This document shows, one piece after another, positions 17,587 to 26,689 of a stretch of DNA of 64,000 nucleotides. This DNA is from Planctomycetota bacterium (GTDB taxonomy: Bacteria > Planctomycetota > UBA1135 > UBA2386), in assembly GCA_025459175.1 (NCBI GenBank), contig JALORC010000022.1:21242-85241 (forward strand), read 5' to 3'. Under the pieces are notes generated by a model, which made no database searches, was not told the DNA's origin, and worked only from the letters and a program-made list of their open reading frames with translations. The number at the start of each line of letters is the position of its first letter. The stretch's first letter is position 1. Both the position numbers and the translations under genes were made by a program.

Positions 17587-20160
17587 TCAACGGCGCGCCG
17601 CGAGCCAATCGGCATCGAGCCCGTACAGGTCGAGTCCGAGCTTCGGCACGCCGAGCCCACGCCGCACGATCGCCAGCCGGTGCGGCGCGAACAACGGCAC
17701 CGCCGGCAACAGCGCATCGAGCCGCGCCTGGATGCGCGCGAAGTGCTCCGGCCACGTGGCCGGATCGGACGCCGCGCGGAAGCCCTCGACCGCGGCTGCC
17801 AATTCCTCGTCGACTGATGGCTCGGCTGGCGTGCTCGCGTTCAGTGCCGCCGCCTGGCGGCCATGGCGCAGTGCGACCGAGAACGGGTCGTACGGCACCC
17901 CATGGCTCCGTTCGAGCCACAGATCGGCATCGCCGCGGTCGTGCGCCAGCTCATGGGCGATCCCGGCCCGCTGCAGTTGGGCGAGCAGTGTCTCGACCAG
18001 CAACGCTGGCGCGCCCTCGGCGGCGAAGCGCAGTGGCACCGGCAGCGACTGGCTTGGTGACGACGCAGCAACCGGCTGGCCGGCCGGCCAGTCGACGATC
18101 GCCGGCGCCACCGCGGCAGTGCACACGGTGCCGAGCCCGGCGGCCGCGACCCGCACCAGCTCGAAGCGATCGATCGCCGCCGCGACCCGCGCGCGGTGTT
18201 CGCGATCGGCGAGCACACCGCGCTGGTAGCGCATGCCCAGCGACCACACCGACGAACCGGGTGCCACCACGACTTCGAAGCGGGCATCGCGCTGCAACGC
18301 GGCGGCGCGCGGCGGCTCGATCGGCACCAGCCAGCTGCCGATCACCGCATCGACCTCCCCCGCCAGCAGTGCATCGACCGGATCGCCGGCCACAGCCACC
18401 AGCTCGAGCTCGCGGTGCGTCGCGCGGGCGCGATAGCGCAGCGTGCGCCGTTCGGCATCGGCCGCCAGCAGCGTGAACGGACCCGAACCGAGCGCGCGCT
18501 CGAACTCGCCCTCGCGGCTCCAGGCCGCCGGCGCCGTGATCGCGGTCGGATTGATCGCGCACAGGTCGGCGAGCAGCGCCGTCGGCCGATCGACCTCGAG
18601 GCGCAGTTCGCGTTCGCCGATCGCGGTGACGGCGGTGATGCGCGCGTTGCCGGGCAGCCAGTCGTGCTGCGGCGCGCCGAGCCAGCGCCGGAAGTGGGTC
18701 GCGACCTGGCTCGCGAGCACCGGCGTGTCGTCGTGCCACCGCGCCCCTTCGCGCAGCAGGAACGAGAACGTGCGCCCGTCCGGCGACACCCGCCACGACG
18801 ACGCCAGTCCCGGTGCGAGGCGACCGTCGTCGCCGAGCCGCACCAGCGTTTCGTAGACCAGCGACTTCGATTCGAAGCCGCCGCTGTACGTCAGCGGTGA
18901 CAACTCCGTGAACGCGGTGTCGCCGAGTCGTGCCGCGAGCCGCAACGGCCCCGGGCCACTCGGTTCGGCGGCGACCACCGCGTTGTCGCTCCCAGCGTTT
19001 GCCACCGGCACCGCCGCCCCCGGCAACGCGTAGCCGGCCGGCCGCGCCAGCAGCACGATGTCGCCGTCGAAGCCGGTCGCGATCAGTTCATCGGTGCCGT
19101 TGCGGCCGTCGAGCTCGCCGGCGACCAACCAGTGGCCCTTCTGCGCCGACGCGAACACCACCTCGCTCTGCCACGGCCCATCGCCCTGCCGTGCGATCAG
19201 GTGCACGTTCCGTTCGTAGCCGTAGGCGGCGACCGATTCGCGGCCATCGGCGAAGAACCGGCCGGCGGCGATGCCACGCAGACCCTGACCGCCGGCGAAG
19301 ATCGCCTGGCGCTGCAGCTTGCCGTCGGCCGCGATCGCGGCGCGCACGACGACGCCGTCGTCGCGGGTCACGTAGAGCACGCCCGGGCGGTCCTTCGCCA
19401 GCGTGATGCGGCCGAGGCCGCTGTCCTCGCGCAGCAACGACTCCGCCTGCAGCGCCTCGCCCTGCAGCCGCAGCCGCAGCAGATCCCCGGAGCGGCTCAC
19501 CGCGTACATCGATGCCGCGCCCCCGGCCGCGTCCGGCACGATCGCGACATCGCGCACGCGGCCCGGCACCTTGCCGACCTGCCGCATCGCGAACGCGTGG
19601 CCGTCGCCTTCCGGCCGCAGCTGGAACACCGCGCCGGTGATGCCGAACGCGAGCAGCTCGGCGCTGCCGCCGGGCACCAGGTCGGCGGCAACCACGGCAT
19701 GGAACTCCTCTCCGGCGGCGTGGCCGATCTCGCGACTCTCGAGCGTGAAGCGCGCGAACGGCTGCGGCCGCAGCACGACGCGGTGCACCGAGCCACCGCG
19801 GCCGCCGGCGTAGATCTCGCGACCGGGCCAGCGCGGATCGACGTCGGCACTGCGCGTCGGCGCCAACCACTGGCCGTCGCCGACCACCGCGTTGGCGGTC
19901 CATTGGCCGCTGTAGACGGTCAGCAGCAGCACGCGCCCCTTGTCGTCGGCGGCGATCACTTCGTTCTGGCCGAAGTCGGCGACCACCTTGTCGATGTGCG
20001 CATACCAGACGCCGCCGTCCGAGTGGTGGATGCGTTCGGCCTGCCAGCCGCTGGCGGCCACCAGCGGTTCGGCCGCGGTCGTCACCGGCGCCTGGGCGAG
20101 GCCGTGCGACAGCAGCAGCGAGAGTGGGAGCGAGCCGACGACGGAACGAAGCGTGCGCAT
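17587..20160 (-). CDS. Fusion of beta-propeller-like domain and SBP_bac_5 substrate-binding domain, exported
   Basis: 857 residues with a signal peptide (cleavage near LAQA, residue 23). Residues about 35-380 have repeated propeller-type blades (DDKGRVLLL, GRGGSVHRV, ELLAFGITG, DELIATGFDGDIVLL), as in FG-GAP/WD-like proteins. Residues about 420-840 match family 5 extracellular solute-binding proteins of oligopeptide ABC transporters: YETLVRLGDDGRLAPGLASSW, the FLLREGARWHDDTP block and GSGPF. No permease or ATPase gene is nearby. Fusion to a propeller is unusual; it may be a sensor or scavenging receptor rather than a transporter subunit. A TAAGCT -10 candidate lies at 20197-20202. Confidence 0.75.
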   Translation of the reverse strand: MRTLRSVVGSLPLSLLLSHGLAQAPVTTAAEPLVAASGWQAERIHHSDGGVWYAHIDKVVADFGQNEVIAADDKGRVLLLTVYSGQWTANAVVGDGQWLAPTRSADVDPRWPGREIYAGGRGGSVHRVVLRPQPFARFTLESREIGHAAGEEFHAVVAADLVPGGSAELLAFGITGAVFQLRPEGDGHAFAMRQVGKVPGRVRDVAIVPDAAGGAASMYAVSRSGDLLRLRLQGEALQAESLLREDSGLGRITLAKDRPGVLYVTRDDGVVVRAAIAADGKLQRQAIFAGGQGLRGIAAGRFFADGRESVAAYGYERNVHLIARQGDGPWQSEVVFASAQKGHWLVAGELDGRNGTDELIATGFDGDIVLLARPAGYALPGAAVPVANAGSDNAVVAAEPSGPGPLRLAARLGDTAFTELSPLTYSGGFESKSLVYETLVRLGDDGRLAPGLASSWRVSPDGRTFSFLLREGARWHDDTPVLASQVATHFRRWLGAPQHDWLPGNARITAVTAIGERELRLEVDRPTALLADLCAINPTAITAPAAWSREGEFERALGSGPFTLLAADAERRTLRYRARATHRELELVAVAGDPVDALLAGEVDAVIGSWLVPIEPPRAAALQRDARFEVVVAPGSSVWSLGMRYQRGVLADREHRARVAAAIDRFELVRVAAAGLGTVCTAAVAPAIVDWPAGQPVAASSPSQSLPVPLRFAAEGAPALLVETLLAQLQRAGIAHELAHDRGDADLWLERSHGVPYDPFSVALRHGRQAAALNASTPAEPSVDEELAAAVEGFRAASDPATWPEHFARIQARLDALLPAVPLFAPHRLAIVRRGLGVPKLGLDLYGLDADWLAARR

Positions 20161-20301
20161 GAGAAGGCAGCCGGCGCCAGGGCAACGGCTGTGCCGAGCT
20201 TACCGCGCCCACGCACAGCGCCGCCCTCGCCGCGTTGTCGTGGCGCCACGGTGACAGCGCGCTCACGGTCCGCGACACTCGCTCCGTCCTGGCTGCGCGC
20301 C

Positions 20302-20307
20302 TACGCT
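20302..20307 (+). promoter_or_regulatory. -10 element of a leaderless promoter
   Basis: TACGCT lies exactly six bases before the ATG at 20314; no Shine-Dalgarno sequence is present. The same TACGCTGCG string with the same spacing precedes ribH. Confidence 0.5.
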
Positions 20308-20313
20308 GCGGCG

Positions 20314-21102
20314 ATGCCGACCGTGCAACGACAGGGCCGCACCATCCACTTCACCCGCACCGGCGACGGGCCTGGCGTGGTGCTGATTCCGGGTCTCGGT
20401 TCCGGCGCGCGGTTGTTCGGCACGCTGCCGCGGCGGTTCGCGCGCGACGGCTTCACCTGCGCCGCGATCGATCCGGTCGGGCTCGAGCCGAGCAGCGAGC
20501 TGCCCGGTGGGGTGTTCGACTTCGTGCAGGCCGCACACGACGTGCTGGCGGTCGCCGCCGAACTACCGCCGCCGGTGGCGCTGGTCGGCACCTCGCTCGG
20601 TGGCAAGGTCGCGCTGTGCGCGGCGGCGACCCGCAGCCAGGCCGCCGGCAAGCTGGTGATGCTGTGCAGTTCGGCGCTGCAGACCGCGCGCAGCAAACGC
20701 GTGTATCGCTGGTTCGAGCTGCTGTGCACGCGGGTCGACGCGGAGCTGCTCGGCGAGCTGACGGCGCCGTTCCTGTTCGGCGACACGTTCTTGAACGGCA
20801 AGCCCGGTGTCGTCGATGACATCGTGCGCAGCACGAAGCCGAGCCCGAGTTCCCGCGCGTTCATGCAGGCGCAGGCGCGTGCGCTCGGTGCGTTCGACGG
20901 CGAGAGCCTGTGTGCGCAGGTCGCGTGGCCGACGCTGTGTCTGGCCGGTGGCGAGGACACCCTGACGCTGCCGCGCGAGGTCGCGGCGACCGCGGCCCGG
21001 ATCGCCGGTGCGCAGCACCAGTGCTTCGAGGACGCCGGCCACAGCCTGTTGCTCGAGAGTGCGCCGGCATTCGATCGGGTGGTCGCGTTCCTTCGTGCGT
21101 GA
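20314..21102 (+). CDS. Alpha/beta hydrolase
   Basis: 262 residues, cytoplasmic. The catalytic triad is visible: Ser94 in the nucleophile elbow GTSLGG, Asp215 in GGEDTLTL and His243 in DAGHSLLLE. The oxyanion loop is IPGLGSGARLF. The layout is that of 3-oxoadipate-enol-lactonase/BioH-type esterases, but the substrate cannot be told. It is divergent from the propeller/SBP gene, and the ATG at 20314 follows a leaderless-type -10. Confidence 0.88.
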   Translation: MPTVQRQGRTIHFTRTGDGPGVVLIPGLGSGARLFGTLPRRFARDGFTCAAIDPVGLEPSSELPGGVFDFVQAAHDVLAVAAELPPPVALVGTSLGGKVALCAAATRSQAAGKLVMLCSSALQTARSKRVYRWFELLCTRVDAELLGELTAPFLFGDTFLNGKPGVVDDIVRSTKPSPSSRAFMQAQARALGAFDGESLCAQVAWPTLCLAGGEDTLTLPREVAATAARIAGAQHQCFEDAGHSLLLESAPAFDRVVAFLRA

Positions 21103-21149
21103 GTGACGGCAGCATCACGATCGTCGCACTAGCCCGGGCTCTTCGATGC

Positions 21150-21172
21150 GGTCCGGCCCAATGGACCGGACC
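21150..21172 (+). terminator. Hairpin downstream of the alpha/beta hydrolase gene
   Basis: GGTCCGG (21150-21156) pairs perfectly with CCGGACC (21166-21172) around a 9-base loop, 48 bases past the stop. No T-tract follows, so termination here is only probable. Confidence 0.35.
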
Positions 21173-21235
21173 TCGGGAAGTCGGCCCGGCTTGCCGGACG
21201 CAGCAATGGTCGCCACGCTGTGTGCCTGCCCCTAC

Positions 21236-23083
21236 ATGACCGAACCGGAACCTCGGCCACGCTCCATAGCTCGCACCACTCCGTCCGCAACCATCATCAG
21301 CTGGTTGTTGTTCGTCGTGCATTGTCTGCTGGTATTGCGGCACCTGCCCGTGCGCCTGCTGCGCGACGGGGTCTCGCTCGCGAGCAATGACTTCCACTAC
21401 CTCAGCTCCACCGCCTACGAAGCGAGCCGCCTGCTGTCGTGGCACACGACCTGGGGCTACAGCCCCCACTTCATGGCCGGCTATCCGTTCGGGCTGTGGA
21501 ACAGCTTCGGCCGCCGCATCTACGAGCTCGCTGCCGCCTGCCTGCCGGGCATCGACAGCGGCACGGTCACGCACGCGACCCTGCTGGTGATGGCACTCAC
21601 GCCGCCGCTGCTGATCGCGGCGGCGGCGCGGTTGCTGGGTGCGTCGCGAGGACTGGCCACGGTGAGCCTGGGACTTGCCGCCGTCGTCTGGCAGCTCGAC
21701 AGCATGTTGGCCTACTTCTGGACCTTCGGCGTCACCGCCTTCGCGTTCACCTCGGCCCTGGCCGTGACCTTCGCCGGCCTGCTGTTCCGCGCGCTGGCGA
21801 CCGGTCGGTGGGTCTGGACGGTCGCGGCCGGCAGCTGCCTCGGCGCCATCGGCTGGCTGCACCCGCTGCTGCTGTTCCCGGTGCTGGCGGTGGCCGTCGC
21901 CATGACCTTCGCCACGGCCGGCTCGGGCCGCCGGCTCGGGGCGCGGCTGGCGAGCCTCGGCTTCGCGGCGGGGATCGCGGCCGTGCTGCTGCTGCCATGG
22001 CTGCTGTCGCTGGCCTGGCTCGCCGATCTGCGCGCGTCGACGCCGACGCCCTTCCTGCGTGCGGACTGGCGGCACCTGCTGATGGACCTGTTCTCGGACC
22101 GCGGCTACGAACGCCCGCACGATCGCCGCGTGATGCTGCACGTGGTGCTGGTCTTCGCGGCCTGGGGCACCATCGTCGCCTGGCGCGACCGAATGCGAGC
22201 GACGCTCGCCTGCGCCGGCGTCGCGGGCGCCTGCCTGCTGTTCGCCTACGGGTTCTCGTCGATCCCGCACCTCGATCACACCGAGCCCTACCGCTACCAG
22301 GTCACTGCCTCGATGTTCGCGTTGCCGCCGGCGGCCGAAGGCATCCGGCGACTCGCGGCGGCGATCCGTCATGCCGGCCGCGAGGCGCGCAGCGCGCTGC
22401 TGGCGGCCGGCCTCCTGCTGCTGCCCAACCTGGTGGCCCAGGTGGTCGGGGTCGCCTACCGCACCCCGGCATCCGGCCTCGACACCGAACAGATGGCGGT
22501 CGTCCGCTGGCTGCGCGAGAACGCGGGCCGTGGCGGACGCGTGCTGTGCCAGGACGAGGTGCTCGGGGACATGCTGCCGGAACTCACCGAGCGGGCCGTG
22601 ATCGGCGGCGCGGTCGCCGCGCAAGGCTGTCTGCCGCACCGCTTCGCGTCGACCGACCACGCCTCGGCGTTCGGCCGTCCCCTGCACGAACTCGAGCCGG
22701 CGCAGATCGATGCCTACCTGGACCTCTACAACATCGAAGTCGCGATCACCTCGGCCGCGGTGCTCGAACGACATCTCGCCAACCACGGCGGTTGGCAACG
22801 GGTTCACGACGGACGCCTGCAGGCATTCGTTCGCAGCACGGCACCGCCCGGGTACGTGATCGGCGATCGCACCGAGGCGACCAGCGTCATCCCGAGCCGC
22901 GACGGCCTCCGCATCGAGCGGGCGCCAGCCGGTCGGTTCGTGCTGCGGTACCACCACCTGGCGACGATGCAGATCGACGCCGGCGCCAGCTTGCAGGCCG
23001 TGCCCATGCTCGAGGACCCGGTGCCGTTCATCGCCGTCGACAACACCGCAGCTGCCACCACGCTGCACATCACGGTGCACTGA
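21236..23083 (+). CDS. Multi-spanning GT-C-like membrane protein (PTPS-related domain type)
   Basis: 615 residues from the ATG at 21236. About ten transmembrane helices occupy residues 15-430, and a soluble C-terminal region follows. The first extracytoplasmic loop has SNDFHYLSSTAYEA and later WGYSPHFMAGYPFG, a pattern of the membrane proteins annotated as 6-pyruvoyl-tetrahydropterin-synthase-related, which resemble GT-C polyprenyl-sugar glycosyltransferases. The Asp in NDFH may be the catalytic acid position. A role in cell-envelope glycosylation is inferred. Confidence 0.65.
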   Translation: MTEPEPRPRSIARTTPSATIISWLLFVVHCLLVLRHLPVRLLRDGVSLASNDFHYLSSTAYEASRLLSWHTTWGYSPHFMAGYPFGLWNSFGRRIYELAAACLPGIDSGTVTHATLLVMALTPPLLIAAAARLLGASRGLATVSLGLAAVVWQLDSMLAYFWTFGVTAFAFTSALAVTFAGLLFRALATGRWVWTVAAGSCLGAIGWLHPLLLFPVLAVAVAMTFATAGSGRRLGARLASLGFAAGIAAVLLLPWLLSLAWLADLRASTPTPFLRADWRHLLMDLFSDRGYERPHDRRVMLHVVLVFAAWGTIVAWRDRMRATLACAGVAGACLLFAYGFSSIPHLDHTEPYRYQVTASMFALPPAAEGIRRLAAAIRHAGREARSALLAAGLLLLPNLVAQVVGVAYRTPASGLDTEQMAVVRWLRENAGRGGRVLCQDEVLGDMLPELTERAVIGGAVAAQGCLPHRFASTDHASAFGRPLHELEPAQIDAYLDLYNIEVAITSAAVLERHLANHGGWQRVHDGRLQAFVRSTAPPGYVIGDRTEATSVIPSRDGLRIERAPAGRFVLRYHHLATMQIDAGASLQAVPMLEDPVPFIAVDNTAAATTLHITVH

Positions 23084-23090
23084 TCGACGG

Positions 23091-23123
23091 CGACGGCCGT
23101 GGCCCTCGCCGCAACGGCCGTCG
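23091..23123. terminator. Bidirectional hairpin between convergent genes
   Basis: CGACGGCCGT (23091-23100) and ACGGCCGTCG (23114-23123) form a perfect 10-bp stem with a 13-base loop. It sits between the stops at 23083 and 23132, where both transcription units must end. No T-tract on either side. Confidence 0.5.
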
Positions 23124-23131
23124 GCGCCGGC

Positions 23132-25234
23132 CTATCGGTCCAGCGGCAGCACCCAGCTCGCCGCGGTCGCCGGATCGCCTTCGAGCGCCAGCGTCGCACA
23201 CAACGTGCGCAGCGACGGCTGCGGCCGCACCGAACGCTGCTTGCCGTTCATCACGACCTGCAGCTCGCGAGCGCAGTCGATCGCGCGGGCATCGAACCAC
23301 GCCGACAGGCCCGTGACATCCTTGCTGGTCACCGTCAGCGTGCCAGCGGCGAGCGCCGCGTCGACGCGCCCACCGCGCGCCGGCTGCTCGCAGCGCAGCC
23401 AGTAGTGCTGTTTCACGGTGCCGTCGCTGAGTTCCCAGAGCAACGACGACGGCCGCTCGGTGCGCACCGCCGGCACGAGTTCCTTCAGCAGGTCGCGATC
23501 CGGCAAGCCGGTGTGCCCGTTCTTCTCGACGAACGTGAACGTGTACGGATACCGCCCCGGGTGCTGCTGCTGCAGTTCCGCCAGCTGCACCGCGAACTTC
23601 TGGCAGCGCTCGGCGCGCCCGTAGGCGGTGTCGCGGCCGCCGACCATGAACGAGAACCGCAGGCTGTGCAGGCCGGTCGCCACCGTCTCGCCGTCGGTCG
23701 GCGCCGCCGCGCTGCCGTGCACCGCCGCGAACCGGTGCGGCAGCTTCGGCCCGATCGCGAACGCGCCGTAGCCGCCGTGGCTGTAGCCGATCGCGATCAC
23801 GCGGTTCGGATCGACGTCGGCGCAGACCACGAACTGGCGGATCAACGTCTCCAGCAGCGGGTAGAAGTAGTCGGTGTAGAAGCCGTTCCACTCGTCGGTC
23901 GGCGCCCGCAGCGCGCAGTACAGGTAGCCGCCGGCCTCCGGGTGGTCCTGGTAGTAGATCTGCATGTGCTGCCACTGCGAGTCGTTGACTCGCTTCGGCG
24001 CGTTGCCGCCGCCGTGCATCGCGATCACGAGGCCCCAGCCACCGGCGGGCTTGCTGCCGACCTCCTTCCAGGTGAACGGACTCTCCTTGTCCCCGGCGCG
24101 CACCCGCTTCTGTTCGAAGTCCGGCAGCAGCCGCGTGCGTTCGGCGGCGCGCCACGATGCCACCGCCAGCGCGCGCAGCCGCGCATCGCCGGCGGCGGTC
24201 GCCAGCTCGGCGTCGAGGTTGCGATCGAACTCGAAGGACGCCTGCCGTTCGGCCGGCGCGGCGAAGAAGCGATCGAACTGGGCGCGCAGCGCCGCGTCGC
24301 CATCGGCGGCCGCTACGGCCGGTGCCGATGGCGACGGATCCTGCGCCGCCGCCGGCACAGCACCCTTGCCATAGCGCGCCGTCACGTCCTCGCCCCACAG
24401 CTCGATGCCGCGCCCCCAGCCGGCCGCGAAGCGTTGCCCGGCCGCGGCGAACGACACCGCATAGATGCGATGCGCGGCATCGGCGTTCGCACACTGCGCC
24501 GCATCGCCGGTGAACCACGCGCGATCGAAGCCCTGCGGATCGGGCTCGTCGGCGCCGACGAAGCGCCACGCCGCGCCGTCCCACACCTCGACCCAGGTGT
24601 GGTTGCCCGGCTTGTGCGGCCACAGCACCGACACCAGCCGCGCCGGCACACAGCACGCGCGGCACGCATCGGCGAGCAGGATCGACAACCCGGTGCAACT
24701 CGCCTTCTGCTGCGCGATCGATGCACTCGGCGCCTGGTCGGCGCGCGCGCGGCCGGTCGAGTAGTGCACCTCGAGCGCGTCGAAGATGCTCGCGTTCAGC
24801 CGCAGCGCCGCTTCGCCCGGCGTCTTGCAGTCCTGCACCAGCGGCAGGAAGCGGGCCATGAAGTCGGTGCGCCAGTCCTCGCGCGCCTCGTTGGCCTGCG
24901 CGTACGGCAGCACATAGCCGAGGAACAGCTCGTCCGGCAGTGCGCGCCCCCACGGCACCGCGGCCCGCGCTGCGTGCGCCTGCTCGACCTCGCGCAGCAG
25001 GAACGCCGCGTCGAGCGTGCGCAGGTCGGCATCCGGCATGTGCTGGCAGAGGAACTGCAGCGCCGGCAGCTGCTCGGCCGGCACGTCCTGGAACGCGAGC
25101 GCGATCGCGGCCCTGTTGTCGCCGGCGCGCGCCAGCACCTCGGCCGGTGCCTGCGCCAGCAGGCCGGGCACGCAGCACGACCAGAGCAGCAGACGAGCGG
25201 CGGAACCGACGACGACGGACGGCAGGCGCGACAT
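23132..25234 (-). CDS. Exported transglutaminase-like/alpha-beta hydrolase fusion
   Basis: 700 residues with a signal peptide. Residues about 170-260 form a transglutaminase-like core: the Cys in KASCTGLS, the His in NHTWVEVW, and the Asp in VGADEPD. Residues about 385-610 form an alpha/beta hydrolase of the predicted-esterase type: nucleophile elbow GYSHGG, Asp in GGRDTAYG and His in KNGHTGLPD, preceded by LVIAMHGGGN. A beta-rich tail follows. The two enzyme domains in one exported chain suggest action on a crosslinked or esterified polymer, or on a peptide ester; this is inference. It lies 19 bases downstream of a small membrane protein gene. Confidence 0.8.
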   Translation of the reverse strand: MSRLPSVVVGSAARLLLWSCCVPGLLAQAPAEVLARAGDNRAAIALAFQDVPAEQLPALQFLCQHMPDADLRTLDAAFLLREVEQAHAARAAVPWGRALPDELFLGYVLPYAQANEAREDWRTDFMARFLPLVQDCKTPGEAALRLNASIFDALEVHYSTGRARADQAPSASIAQQKASCTGLSILLADACRACCVPARLVSVLWPHKPGNHTWVEVWDGAAWRFVGADEPDPQGFDRAWFTGDAAQCANADAAHRIYAVSFAAAGQRFAAGWGRGIELWGEDVTARYGKGAVPAAAQDPSPSAPAVAAADGDAALRAQFDRFFAAPAERQASFEFDRNLDAELATAAGDARLRALAVASWRAAERTRLLPDFEQKRVRAGDKESPFTWKEVGSKPAGGWGLVIAMHGGGNAPKRVNDSQWQHMQIYYQDHPEAGGYLYCALRAPTDEWNGFYTDYFYPLLETLIRQFVVCADVDPNRVIAIGYSHGGYGAFAIGPKLPHRFAAVHGSAAAPTDGETVATGLHSLRFSFMVGGRDTAYGRAERCQKFAVQLAELQQQHPGRYPYTFTFVEKNGHTGLPDRDLLKELVPAVRTERPSSLLWELSDGTVKQHYWLRCEQPARGGRVDAALAAGTLTVTSKDVTGLSAWFDARAIDCARELQVVMNGKQRSVRPQPSLRTLCATLALEGDPATAASWVLPLDR

Positions 25235-25253
25235 GGCCGCCCTTGTAGCGCGT

Positions 25254-25643
25254 TCAGCCGGTGCGCACGACGCCGTGCGCGAACATCCACAGCCCGGTGC
25301 CGGTCGCGGTCAGCACCACCACCAGCCACAGCAGCACCGCCGCCCGGTGCCAGCGCCGCGCCCGTTCCGAGCGCCACAGCCACAGGCCGGTCGCGATCAC
25401 CGGCAGCGCCAAGAGGCCACCGGCCTTCGCGAACGGCAGGTGGATCGCCTTGATGTCGGCCGGGAACTCGTAGCGCGCCAGCAGCTGCTCGGTCAGCACG
25501 ATGGTGATCGTCAGCAGGACCATCGTCAGCGGCCCGAGCCACAGGTGCACGCGCCGCCGGTGCGTGAAGCCGGTCCACAGCGCGGTGACCAACAGCAGCA
25601 CCGTGGTGACGAACGCGGCCCAGAACGGCAACGTGGGTGGCAT
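25254..25643 (-). CDS. Four-helix membrane protein, DUF420-like in layout
   Basis: 129 residues, almost entirely four hydrophobic helices separated by short basic loops (THRRRVH, WRSERARRWHR). His residues occur at several helix ends (HLWLG, IHLPF, WHRAA, FAHGV), as in small haem- or quinone-associated membrane proteins, but no binding motif is certain. The layout resembles DUF420-type proteins; the family is not confirmed. It probably shares a transcript with the transglutaminase/hydrolase fusion 19 bases downstream. Confidence 0.7.
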   Translation of the reverse strand: MPPTLPFWAAFVTTVLLLVTALWTGFTHRRRVHLWLGPLTMVLLTITIVLTEQLLARYEFPADIKAIHLPFAKAGGLLALPVIATGLWLWRSERARRWHRAAVLLWLVVVLTATGTGLWMFAHGVVRTG

Positions 25644-25781
25644 CGCCGGTCATCGTGCCGGCTCGGAGCAGGCCGGAAAAGCGCGATGTGAAGACGTCGA
25701 CAACGACCGATGCCAGCGACGCCTGCGGCCGCCCCCGGCGGCGGCGGCACCGGCCGACAAGTCGGAGCCACGACCGGACCG

Positions 25782-26654
25782 ATGAGCGCGGTGATGGAGA
25801 GGGACCTGACCAGGCCGGAGTTCGATCGCTACCACGATCGGATCTACCAGCTCGCCGGCATTCACTACCCGGCCGAGAAGCTGGAGCTGCTCAGCAACCG
25901 GATCCGCCGCCGCCTGCGCGCCAGCAAGGAGCCGAGCTACGACGCCTACCTGAACCGCATCCAGCAGGACGGCAAGGAGCTGCAGGCGTTCCTCGACTCG
26001 GTCACCACCAACGAGACCTACTTCTTCCGCTGCCAGCGCCATTGGGACCACTTCCGCGAGCAGCTCGAACGGCGGCACGCGGACCCGTTGCACAAGCGCG
26101 ACCCACTGCGCATCTGGTCGGCGGCGGCCTCGACCGGGGCCGAGGCGTGCACGATCCTGATCGTGCTGCAGCAGGTGCTCGGCAAGGGCTTCGGCGGCGT
26201 CACGGTCGAGGTGCTCGGCACCGATCTGTCGGGCCAGGTGCTCGAGGAGGCGCGGCAGGGTGTGTTCCGCCCCTATGCGCTGGCGCAGACGCCGCCGGCG
26301 ATCCAGCAGCAGTTCTTCACCCGCAACGACAAGGGCGAGTTCGTGTTCGACCGCGCGCTGTTCAAGCACGTGCAGTTCCATCGCCACAACCTGATGGAGC
26401 CGCTGACCGCGCCGCGCCCGTTCGACTTCGTGTTCCTGCGCAACGTGATGATCTACTTCGACGGCAAGAGCCGCGAACGGGTGCTGCAGCACGTGTTCGC
26501 GGTCACGCAACCCGGCGGCACGCTGATCGTCGGCGAGTCGGAGAGCCTGTTGAGCGTCAAGCACGGATTCCAGTACGTGAAGCCGTCGATCTTCGTGAAG
26601 CCGACCGGCGCGGTGAGTCCGACGGCATCCCCGCGGCCGAGCCGCGCCTGCTAG
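25782..26654 (+). CDS. cheR: CheR-type protein-glutamate methyltransferase
   Basis: 290 residues from the ATG at 25782; an ATG at 25794 is an alternative. The all-helical N-domain and the methyltransferase domain of CheR are recognisable: SVTTNETYFFR, SAAASTGAEACT (the SAM loop), VLGTDLSGQVLEEAR, FDFVFLRNVMIYFD and GESESL. The SAM-loop segment usually reads GCSTGEEPYS; here it is AASTGAEACT, so the EEPY signature is lost. CheR methylates glutamates of chemoreceptors using SAM. No receptor, CheA, CheW or CheB gene is in the window, so this is an orphan, possibly serving a non-chemotaxis signalling complex. Confidence 0.85.
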   Translation: MSAVMERDLTRPEFDRYHDRIYQLAGIHYPAEKLELLSNRIRRRLRASKEPSYDAYLNRIQQDGKELQAFLDSVTTNETYFFRCQRHWDHFREQLERRHADPLHKRDPLRIWSAAASTGAEACTILIVLQQVLGKGFGGVTVEVLGTDLSGQVLEEARQGVFRPYALAQTPPAIQQQFFTRNDKGEFVFDRALFKHVQFHRHNLMEPLTAPRPFDFVFLRNVMIYFDGKSRERVLQHVFAVTQPGGTLIVGESESLLSVKHGFQYVKPSIFVKPTGAVSPTASPRPSRAC

Positions 26655-26677
26655 GTGCACGGCGCCGGCCGTTCTCC

Positions 26678-26683
26678 TACGCT
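26678..26683 (+). promoter_or_regulatory. -10 element of a leaderless ribH promoter
   Basis: TACGCT stands exactly six bases before the ribH ATG at 26690. Only 35 bases separate ribH from the cheR stop, so there is no room for an FMN riboswitch. Confidence 0.5.
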
Positions 26684-26689
26684 GCGCGC

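Noticed and set aside
26655..26689. FMN riboswitch upstream of ribH
   Set aside because: Only 35 bases separate the cheR stop from the ribH start, too short for the RFN element, and a leaderless-type promoter fills the space.
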